DNA of 64,000 nt, from positions 20,835,881 to 20,899,880 of the forward strand of contig OX328096.1 in the NCBI GenBank assembly GCA_946811185.2, given 5' to 3'. Shown here one piece after another: positions 55,266 through 64,000 of the stretch. The position numbers and the translations under genes were made by a program. The notes beneath the pieces were generated by a model. That model had not been told where the DNA came from and did no database searches. It saw only the letters and a list, made by a program, of their open reading frames with translations. The stretch comes from Hippopus hippopus. Lineage: Eukaryota > Mollusca > Bivalvia > Cardiida > Cardiidae. The stretch's first letter is position 1, and each line of letters begins with the position of its first letter.

Positions 55266-56610
55266 GACTGGTCAAGGAAAAATTACTCATTTTAAGGAGT
55301 TATTCATTTTTATTTAAACATTTTCAATTCCATTCAAAACTGTTTCCAATGGCTTACGATTATTATGGCTCATAAAGATGAAAAAGACTTTTAGAACTTC
55401 AAAAAGGCCGTATTCATACGTAAAAAAGCCATGTATGAATATAACTTGTATACCACAGTATGCGAGACATTTCTGGTCATGTGAACCGTAAGAAATAATG
55501 TATCTGATAAGGCAGAATCTTTTATGTAAAGCCGATAGCATGGCACCACATGTCTGTGTCTGTAGGGAAATTGCCTTGTCGAACACTTTAAGAGCTCTCC
55601 ACTTTCCGAGCATACCCTTTTCAATAAATTCACAAGGCATAGATATGTAGCGTTACGAGGTAAGATCTGGATTATTATAATGAGATGGGAAGTATTTTGC
55701 ATACGAGCATGCGTATCGGCATGGGTACCCGGATCATATGGCGCAAGCAGATGTTGCCTTACTCGAAGAGACATTTCTGTTGCCTTTTTCAAAATAAATT
55801 ACACTGTCATCCTCAATGTGATTCATGGATGACCAGGAGTCAAAGCTCGAAATTATTGCTTAACACAGTTAGTATAAACAAATGGAATCGTCAGATCAGG
55901 TCGAGTTCCGTGTGTAAAGAGGTGCGGATCAGATGAGGACGAGGGTCGAATTCGATGGGGAACTCTTTAGACACGCAACGAGGCCTGATCCAATCGCACA
56001 GTCATGCAGACTGTTGTAATCTTTCCTTTTGTTATCTGGATCTAAACAATTTACGCAAAAAGCAGATGAAAAATAACAGACATATATATTTATAATAGTC
56101 CAAGGTTAGTCGCTGGCAGAAAATGAATTTTAAAACAAGGTAAAAAGTAAACAAAAGATAGAGTGACTTTGCATCTTTTACCTAGTTTTCAAGTTAATTT
56201 TTCTGTAAGCGACTAAAACTTTGACCGACAGTACTATAACGGATTGTTATCTTCACAATAACTTTCATACTGTATAGTTTAATTTAAATGCATTTCAACA
56301 CCCGCATTGTTTACTTATGGCCGCCACTGGACCTTTAAGAGACAGTTAAAAATCCGAGGGTGCATGTCCGTGCTGTCTGATATTTGTCTACATACTCTTC
56401 TGGTGACAACAAAACTTGCGAACTATCTTCTTTGACAAAAAAAAAAAAATTCAGTGTCTTAGAAAAGCGCAAGGGCTATTGAATAGATCGTTTTTATTCT
56501 CACTTTGTGATCTATTTCTGGAAAAAAAAAAAGAACTATCTATCTTGTCCCGTCAACACAGGCTGGACTGTTTCCTATTTCAATAATAAATGTGAACAAA
56601 AATATGCATA
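55266..56610. other. Unassigned, with an eroded M2-like core
   Basis: No exon or complete repeat is recognised. Near 56345-56395 an eroded M2-like gtgcatgtccgtgctgtctgat occurs. Overlapping short frames near 55390-55940 lack any domain. Confidence 0.35.
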
Positions 56611-56611
56611 A

Positions 56612-56868
56612 AACATGCCTTGTGTAGGCGTGCTTTACTGCACCTGCAGAAAGTATCAACTCACATGAACCCGCGCAGGCTGACAGAGTTCGAAAGTTTT
56701 TGATCGCAGTAAAATAACTGCATGTCTCTGGACCCATTCTACCCCATGATTCAGCCTGTTTTTTTTTTTAAATAAATAAATAAATGGATCCGTATTTTGC
56801 AACTGGTTGCTTCTTATAATGCATGTCGAAGATGCATTGAAACCGCTTTTCAGAAGGCATATTCCGTG
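56612..56868. repeat. M3 MITE, diverged
   Basis: ccttgtgtaggcgtgctttactgcacctgcagaaag to gaaaccgcttttcagaaggcat. The hairpin is weak (acatgaacccgcgcaggctgac). Confidence 0.65.
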
Positions 56869-57051
56869 CAGTTTTATTTTGGTCTACACTGTCTACAACA
56901 GGCAGTTTGAGCTTGATTTGCATTGTCTACAAAATGAGCTTTAGCTATTAATTAACTTGGTATGTGCTGTGTACAACCACGTTCTACTGGATATAGATCT
57001 ATAGATCTATAGGGTCTCACACAAGTTGGCATATGAGATAACATTTTATTA

Positions 57052-57262
57052 AACCTAAGGCTGCTAAGTGCGACTCAATGACCTTTTGCTGACGGTGTAG
57101 ATCAAGATAAGACTGCACAAAACGTGCAGTCTGATCTTAATCTACACTGTCCGATACAGAGATTTTTTTTTTACCTGAAATATATCTTTGAAGTAGCAAC
57201 ATTTGGGGGTTTTATCATCGGCTTGAAAGTTTCATTTCAGTTATTTAACAGGATAATGGTAA
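57052..57262. repeat. M2 MITE, opposite orientation
   Basis: aaacctaaggctgctaagtgcgactcaatgacc at the left, core gtagatcaagataagactgcac / gtgcagtctgatcttaatctac, and cggcttgaaagtttcatttcag at the right. Confidence 0.8.
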
Positions 57263-58580
57263 AACGAGCCTAGAAAAACGTTATTATGAAAACCTCTGCC
57301 GAGCTTAATAACATTTAACTTGTGGACGAATTTATCAAATTCTAAAAAAGCCAACCAATGTCAAAAAGACTTTTCACATAACGATAGGTCAGAAATTGTA
57401 TGTCAGAATAAGCAAAATCATACACGCACACGTGGGAATTACAACGAATAACACCCGGCCCGACATTACATGACATCACATGTCGATAGTCACATAATTC
57501 TGAAGCCCGAACGTGCATAAGGGAAGAAAAAAGTCGTAATGACAGTATAAGGCTGAAAACAAGGGTGGTTTTGCGAGAAAATTATTCTATGGTAGGACAG
57601 AACAATGCATTGTCATTACCGCTATAACATAGCCTTCATTAGACCAATACTCGTGTCTTTCTCTACCAGCCAACGTATTATTACGCTGCCATGACAAATG
57701 TGATGGGGCTAACAGTAATGAGGAAAAATAGGTCCCAATAAAACAATTGACGAATCGGAAATCGACGACCTGTTTTTTGTCAAATTATGTTTTCCGCCAG
57801 AGCACGCTACATGATTGGTAAAAGACAAATCCATTATCCCAGCACGAGCCCGAGTTTGGATTCCCAAGATTACAGCTTCTGTGCCCGTTTTCACCATCCC
57901 TTCTTAATAATATTCTTAGTCAAATCCTCAAGAATGCTCCAAGTTTGAAAGCAATTGCGTTACTCTCCAAGTCTAGAATATGGCTCTTGTTTGATTTTTT
58001 ACTTACATCAACAAATCAGCTCTTGCAAGACAACCTTTTTTCCCCATCGCGAGGGTACAACGTTATAAACCTTTAACCATGTTGAAGGCTGCCATACTGA
58101 AACAGAAATACTTCGAATTTTTGTTTCAAAGCCACGGCCACGCACCGGTGAAGTCATTCTAGAATTGCAGCCGGCCTTACCATGCAGTCATCCGGTCGCC
58201 CACGGAAGAAATCTGTAGATGGCAAAAAAGGCTGGTCCCGTAGACACGCACGTCAGTAATGTGCATCATCGTGGCGTTATCTTGAATTTTCTGAGTGGTA
58301 TAAAATACCTAGGGCACCAGCGCTTGTCTATGTTATACCGTGGGGTATCCATGGTAAATTCTAGACCGGACCAACAGGCACTTGTCTCTTGTTAGAATTC
58401 GCCGTAAATATAATTTTGCAATATAATCAAACTAGTCGGAAAAGAGCGCAGTTTATCAAGACACAGTTGCCTGTGACATAACCAGGTATTTTACAGTCTC
58501 TTATGCGCAGTGTATTCATTTGTGTTGCAATTCCTGTACAACGGTTGTCCCACTAAACCTGGACAGAAGTGACTATAGAA
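57263..58580. other. Unassigned, with one M5 fragment
   Basis: 57897-57975 holds ttcttagtcaaatcctcaagaatgctccaagtttgaaagcaattgcg from M5. The rest has no recognised gene or repeat. Confidence 0.4.
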
Positions 58581-58582
58581 AA

Positions 58583-58735
58583 AAAACCCTACAGAATCCT
58601 TAGACATTCAGAAAACTTACAGATAGCAAAAGCTATATATAACCCCTGTCAGCCTGCGCGACCGTGCAGGCTGACATGAGTCGAAACTGTTTGCAGTTAC
58701 ATTAAATCCCCTTTTCACAAAGCATGATTCACACA
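58583..58735. repeat. M3 right-half fragment
   Basis: tccttagacattcagaaaac, hairpin near 58640-58690 (cccctgtcagcctgcgc / gtgcaggctgacatgag), end cacaaagcatgattc. Confidence 0.75.
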
Positions 58736-58924
58736 CGTTTTCTCCATACCGATTGCCAACGACTTTTCGTATCTTGCAGCATAGCACTTTTGATTTCTCC
58801 TGTTGCCACAATGTTTTCATATGTAGTAATATATAAAATCTCAATTTTTGTTGATTATCCATATATACATTACGGTGAGATTTTCGAAGTCGTGTGCTGC
58901 CAGTTTCTTTCAAAAGGTAAGGAG

Positions 58925-59145
58925 TTAACTCTTTTATCAAACGACAATATGTTAGCCTTGTCCAAATTGAAAGCATTTGCAGACGACAAAATAATGTTAC
59001 CCAGAAACTGAAATTCGTTGTTAGCAAGGTAGAAAACAATGTGGGAATAGGAGAAAATGCTGGTTACCAGCATTTTCTCCTATTCCCACTTTGTTTTCAA
59101 ATCTCTGCTTTTTCAGAGTCGTTTAAAATTGAAATTATTTGGTAA
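58925..59145. repeat. M1 MITE with long perfect core
   Basis: gttaactcttttatcaaacgac to attatttggtaac. The core gtgggaataggagaaaatgctggt and its complement form 24-bp perfect arms around one base (59041-59089), the longest perfect M1 core seen here. It extends by further pairs after one mismatch. Confidence 0.9.
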
Positions 59146-59401
59146 CCAGTTCTGCAAACCGGTTGTCACTACAAACCGGGAAACAATAAGTATAGTACCT
59201 CCGGCGCCAATTTACCACCGTGGGACTTTAAGCTTGACAAAGGTGAATGTCCTGAGTCCATTAGATTAATTAAACCTCATTCCACAGATAGACATTGTGT
59301 CGTTCGCGTATGTTTACAGAGCAACATACGATTGTTTCTCAATAAGATCGCAACATTTTAGGCGTTGACATGCTACACCGTCGGCCAGGTTAACTATATC
59401 A

Positions 59402-59655
59402 TGTACAGTGCTTTGTGTAAAGGGGGTTTAATGCATCTGCAAAATGTATCGACTCATGTCAGCCTGCGCGGACTGCGCAGGCTGACATGGGTCGAAAATT
59501 TTTGCTATATGTGAATTTTCGATATGTCAAAGGTCCCTCTTACCTCAGAATACAGTCGTTAGTTAGGGATTTTTATGAATTCATAATTATATGAAGACTT
59601 GCTTGGTATTATGCATTACAGAGATGCATTGGGTCCACTTTGTCAAAGCGCCGCT
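59402..59655. repeat. M3 MITE
   Basis: tacagtgctttgtgtaaagg to tgtcaaagcgccgct, with hairpin cgactcatgtcagcctgcgc / gcgcaggctgacatgggtcg at 59449-59494. Confidence 0.8.
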
Positions 59656-59955
59656 TATTTATACATTTTGCTTTTATTTCTTTTACGAGTAATGTACAGA
59701 CACACTGCCTAGTCACCTACTGAAGTCCCTCATACAAGATCAATATAAAGGGACTGTACAAGATCAACAATGTAGTGTTTAGTGCTAAGGCTATCACAAA
59801 TTCTCAAAGCTCAAAAACGGTTTGGTCTTGAGGGGCAATTCGAACTTATAGCCCCTTGCTTACTAGCTCTGTGTGCCACTGACAAAGTCGTTTGAGGATC
59901 GATGGGTACATGCTAAACCTTAAACTGCTTGAGGAAATAAACAGATGTTCCAGAC
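59656..59955. other. Unassigned
   Basis: Near 59742-59768 a small duplication, tacaagatcaa, occurs twice. Otherwise nothing recognised. Confidence 0.35.
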
Positions 59956-59959
59956 AATA

Positions 59960-60425
59960 AAATAAATAGAAGATATCTTTTTATTTCAGTGAAAGATCGA
60001 AACTTATTTCATCTAATCGAGTGAACATTATCGGTAATATTTTCACGAGTGGCGCAGTTCACTGAAAAAAAAAAAAATGTTCTATGTATTTCATGCTTCT
60101 ACCCCCTTTTTTGTTGGGATTTTCATCAAATCCAGCACAGTTGTTTTCGATCATTCCCCGTGGCGTACCCTTTCCACATAGCAATGCATTACAATACTAC
60201 GTAAAGCGCGAGAATTGTTGGGTAACTTACGTCACATTTCCCTCTTGTTGAATGGCACGGGCTCTTTACCTGGGTAACTAGTGCGAGGGAACTACTGTTT
60301 CTGCCTTCAACTGAAGAGCTACAAAATAAAATCGGTATTTTTCACTGGTCGTAACAATAAAATATCGATCAATATTCCACCGTTATTTCTCGATAAACAA
60401 CTAAAAAGCATGAATAAACCCAAAT
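59960..60425 (-). repeat. M6 repeat, inverted relative to the others
   Basis: The blocks appear in reverse complement: cattccccgtggcgtacc, gcactagttaccc-type sequence, and ttatttctcgataaacaac. One half of the hairpin near 60024 (gaacattatcggtaatattttcac) is kept. Confidence 0.75.
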
Positions 60426-60461
60426 ATTGCAACATCACTAAAATTTAGAAAAGCCTAAATG

Positions 60462-60570
60462 AGTCATGCCCCACGAAAAGTATCGACACAGGTCAGCCTG
60501 CACAGTCCTTGCAGGCCGACCTATGTCGAAACTTTTTGCTTTCGGTCAATTTTCTGCATAACCAAGGAAA
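60462..60570. repeat. M3 fragment
   Basis: gagtcatgccccacgaaaagtatcgacacaggtcagcctgc / gcaggccgacctatgtcgaaac: left half including the hairpin. Confidence 0.7.
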
Positions 60571-60680
60571 AAATCTCTATGTATCGGGCAGTGTAGTTTC
60601 AAGGTTAAGACTGCAGGTTCTGTAGACTCTGATGTTGATCTACACTGTCCACAGCAACGCACTGAGTTTCTCTTTACAGC
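60571..60680. repeat. M2 fragment
   Basis: tcgggcagtgtagtttcaagg...actctgatgttgatctacactgtccac, degraded core. Confidence 0.6.
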
Positions 60681-60681
60681 T

Positions 60682-61086
60682 TTTACACTTTACCAAGCAA
60701 TCTCGTGTTTTCACGACCCTAAAGAAAACAGCTTTTAAAAACTTTCCGGACTGATTGATTGGTGTTTAACGCCGTTTTCAACATTATTTCAGTTATATCA
60801 CAGCGGCCAGTCCACCTTGTTTCTTTTACCAGCACTCCACGCAATGTTCTTTTCAAGCCGCTTTTCCACATAACCATCGTTGAAGCAATAGTCAGCGTTG
60901 AGACAGGAATGAATCCTGTCGCAATGACTATCATCAATCGTCGGAAAGAAATTGGCCAAGCCGGGGATCGAACCTATGACCCCCTGTTCTCAAGTCCTGT
61001 ACACTACCGACTGAGCTACCGGGGCTCGGCAATTTATTTTTTCTACACAATTTTTTCCACCTTTTCAAACAGAAGATCCACCATTT
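60682..61086. repeat. M1 MITE split by a SINE
   Basis: acactttaccaagcaatctcgtgttttcacgacccta at the left is M1. The sequence resumes at 61033 with ttttttctacacaattttttccacc and ccatttaaaccgcattt. The SINE at 60752-61030 lies between. Confidence 0.75.
60752..61030 (-). repeat. tRNA-derived SINE, family S, inserted in M1
   Basis: Minus-strand head gccgagccccggtagctcagtcggtag, B box ggttcgatccccgg, tail aacaccaatcaatcag. A boxes and body match 3691-4001. Confidence 0.85.
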
Positions 61087-61097
61087 AAACCGCATTT

Positions 61098-61326
61098 AAC
61101 ACTCTACCAAACAATCCCGAGTTTCAACGACCCTTGGGAAAGAAACCTTTTGAAAACATTGTGGGAAAAAGAGAAAATGCTGGTTACCAGCATTTTCTCC
61201 TTTTCCCATAATGTTTTTTACCATATCAGTGACAAATTCCATTATTTGAACCATTCACATTGTCTTCTGCAAACGCTCTCAATTTGGACAATTCTAAAAT
61301 TTTGTCGTTTGGTGAATAGTTAAATT
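61098..61326. repeat. M1 MITE
   Basis: taacactctaccaaacaatccc to gtttggtgaatagtta. The core aacattgtgggaaaaagagaaaatgctggt / accagcattttctccttttcccataatgtt lies at 61155-61215. Confidence 0.85.
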
Positions 61327-62045
61327 GGCCGCCTGTACGTGTTTTCACTCAGTGACGGAAAAATTTAAAATTTTATCGTCTGGTAAAGAGTTCAGATTAA
61401 AATGTGACGATTCAGATCGGAGAAAGGAAACAAGTGGGCCTTATACTTGCACATTGAGAGATGAGACTATTTTACTTGTCATTTTCCTGTGTCTGGGAGC
61501 CTACTGAAGTATGTCAGACGCGGTTTATTACCTCAGTCTGGTATCAAACAGCATGCAATGTCGGGTAATGGGGGAAGAAATGAAACACGCAAACCTAATT
61601 GACCTTTATGTCTACTTTACTTATGCTGACGCTGAAACAATCAGATGTCATAATTGATGTACCAACATAGCTTTCCCTAAACTTCACTAAATCAAAGCAC
61701 TGAACGCGCTGATAGTGGGCCAATATCTGGTTGACGTGCTTACCAAAAAGAGAACTTAAGGTAAGTAAGAAAAGTATTAAGGATTCAATACCTAATAGAC
61801 AGAGCGGACCTTTGAAATAATAACCTGACAGGGGAGAATGGGGGGGGGGGGGGGGGGGGCTGCGCTGTCTCAAAACATTGTACTCGTATGTAAATTTTAT
61901 GGTATTCCAATTCAAGAATCCAAGATTTAAGAAAATGTACAAAATTTATGTGAAATACCTAGTGATATGAATTCCCAGAAGCTCACTATAGAACAGGATT
62001 TTGCTTGTCTTATTTCTTTTGCAAGGACACGCTGTGAATTTTCTA
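61327..62045. other. Unassigned, with poly-G run
   Basis: An about 20-base G run at 61840-61859. Nothing else recognised. Confidence 0.4.
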
Positions 62046-62079
62046 TAACAATTTATGATACCGTAGGATCCCGCGCTTA

Positions 62080-62470
62080 TGAAACCTAAGGGAAAAGTTT
62101 TTGAAAACAATGTGAGGGAAAAAGGGACAATAGGTTGCTAACCAGCATTTTCTCCGTTTTCCACACAATGTTTTATACCAATTCAAGACAATCCGATCAC
62201 GTGAGCAGCTGACAAGTCTAAAATTTTGTCGTCCCCTACAAAGTGTTAACCCTTTACCCAACGACATCATTTTAGACTTGTAGGCCTACATATTAAAAGG
62301 CTGTTATTCAATGTGGCTCATACGATGGGTTTTTGTATTTGATATTGCATAAAACATTGTGGGACAAGAAGAATATGCTGATGACAAATTTTCTTTTTTT
62401 ATCACTATGTTTTAAAAATGCTTTTTCCTCAGTGTCGTCAAGATACGGAATTGTTTGACAAAGGGTGCAA
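62080..62470. repeat. Two adjoining degenerate M1 MITEs
   Basis: First: ggttgctaaccagcattttctcc core and tctaaaattttgtcgtcccctacaaagtgttaa. Second starts gttaaccctttacccaacgac at 62247, with core ataagaatatgctgatgacaaattttc, and ends attgtttgacaaagggtgc. Confidence 0.65.
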
Positions 62471-63735
62471 TGCAGTAGACTATTTCCCTGCGCTAGGCAG
62501 TATGGTCATCTTATTAAACACAACTATCTGGTTAAAATATTTTCGCTCTACATGAAAATTTTATTTAATCTTATATTGCCGTTACTCCATAACGCGACTA
62601 AGGATACCTCTTGTATAAAAGCGTCCTTTTTCCACAATGTTTGCAAAACCCCTTTTTTTTGTCAGGTTCCTGAAGGCACGGAATCGTATGGAAAAGGATT
62701 AATGTATAGATACCGTACAATTTCTCCTGGAAAATTCCAGCAGTACTTTCCCGACTGGAAAATAAATCATATTCCTGTCATTATCTTTTCCCGCTCCATC
62801 TCCCAGAATTGCCGGGACAGTGACATAAACATCTTGTTTTAGAAGGGAGGCCAAGCCAATATGAAGATGAAGTATTGCCACGTCTCGCCCTATAATACTC
62901 TGTCATCTGTATGCTCACTATCAGATCTTTGGGAAAATCAGTGTTTGAATATTTATTGGTGATGGTCGATATACAACGCGTGAGGAAGGGGATAGGAAAA
63001 GAAAAAATAAATTTGATTCATACAGATTCGTAAAAACGAATTATGTTAAAATACCCTGAAAATTCACTCCTTTTTTTGAAAAAAATATATCTCAACAAGA
63101 ACATTTAGGCGTATTCTTCTCTTTTCTTTTTCAAAAACTGTATTACTGCAAAATTTTAGAGCGTAGAGAGTCAGTGCTCAGAAAATATTTTCCATTTATT
63201 TTCAGGTAATTGTCTTGGTCAAATCTGGCATACTTTGATTTATTATGTATGAATGTTCATACATCATTTACGCCGTACATGTATTTATTGACTTGCAAAC
63301 AACGTCTTATAAGATATTGACGTTTGTTTCTGTTTCTCATTTCACACGGATTTGGAGCGAGAATGATTTTGATGAATATTTTAGTGTTTTGTTTTGGCGG
63401 AATATTTTCAGAATAAGAAAAAGACAATAGACAAATTTACTTTGACGCAAGCTAATACAGCTCCTAGAGTAATAATAAATATAATAATAATAATAATAAT
63501 AATAATATTAATAATGATAATAATTGCAATACATGTGTTGAAAAAAAAAAAGAAAAAAAAGAAAAACATGACAATGTAGTAATTTACAACTAAAGTCGTA
63601 GATCTACTTCTTCTGCACTTTGTGAAAAAAAAAAGAGTTAGAAGGTGTCAACATCCTCGTTTTCTTTGATTACCCATTCCCGAGGGTGTTGTGGCGACTT
63701 TCCACTGGGGGAAAGAGCTGTAAATGAATAACACA
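62471..63735. other. Unassigned, with (AAT)n microsatellite
   Basis: 62610-62702 looks like the right end of an M1 (ttccacaatgtttgcaaaacc...gtatggaaaaggatta). 63466-63530 is (aat)n, followed by an A-rich block. Confidence 0.45.
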
Positions 63736-63738
63736 ATT

Positions 63739-63966
63739 TGTCAACCCTTTTGCCAACCCACTCTGTCTTCTACGACCATATGGAACGCGGCTTTCCAAAA
63801 CATCGTAGAAAAAAAGAGAGAATGCTGGTAACCAGCACTTTCTCCTTTTCCCATAATGTTTTCTACTTTTTCATAGACAAACCCAGGTGTTTAAACTATT
63901 TATATATCGTCTGCAAATGCTCTCAATTTGGACGAGTCTACGATTTTGTTATCTAGTAAGGAGTTA
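63739..63966. repeat. M1 MITE
   Basis: caacccttttgccaacccac to tatctagtaaggagttag, with core gagagaatgctggtaacc / agcactttctccttttcccat. Confidence 0.8.
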
Positions 63967-64000
63967 GAGACTTAACCCCATTCATTATATCTGAACTTTG

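Noticed and set aside
55391..55792. 133-codon minus-strand frame
   Set aside because: Several overlapping frames on both strands, no domain, no conservation evidence.

Overview
The window is non-coding-rich, AT-biased animal DNA. The intron-containing exon fragments, a GIMAP-type GTPase, tRNA-derived SINEs, a LINE, a mariner relic and dozens of palindromic MITEs all point to a metazoan. The mix of repeat families looks most like a marine bivalve mollusc (a clam-like genome); this is recognition by eye, not a search result.

Only two stretches look like host genes. At the left edge (1-1296, +) is the 3' part of an intronless GIMAP/AIG1-type GTPase. Near 36815-37005 (+) is a short open exon with a good start context and a consensus splice donor; its gene would continue to the right, but I see no further exons. 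Everything else is repeats or unassigned sequence.

The dominant structure is a nest of transposons from 2175 to 30016. A 13-bp direct repeat (taaactatcgacg) at 2175-2187 and 30004-30016 brackets one LINE retrotransposon: 5' UTR, ORF1 with coiled coil, ORF2 with endonuclease and reverse transcriptase, and an AATAAA near its end. The LINE has been split by two near-identical copies of an 8.5-kb element, one in ORF1 (3435-11996) and one in ORF2 (19057-27535), and by about 5.5 kb of other sequence between the ORFs. The LINE reading frames resume in frame on the far side of each insertion. The 8.5-kb element has a 13-bp inverted repeat that is terminal at one end and lies 16 bp inside the other end, next to a small hairpin, and shows no clear target duplication. 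That asymmetry resembles Helentron-type rolling-circle elements. It carries a tRNA-SINE and an inner 7.4-7.5-kb unit bounded by inverted GGTTGCCCAACTGTAATGGG ends at TTAA. On the minus strand the inner unit holds broken exons of what looks like a Mutator-like transposase gene, plus an unassigned terminal exon.

From 30 kb to the right end the window is a patchwork of at least six MITE-like families, here named M1-M6, together with SINEs, minisatellites, an internally deleted mariner, and several nested insertions that give relative ages. Notable items are a 77-bp perfect palindrome with an ATTT duplication inside an M1 copy, an M3 inside an M3, a four-unit satellite with a TGACGTCA octamer in every unit, and two paralogous 0.55-kb units that each carry a pair of TGACGTCA sites.
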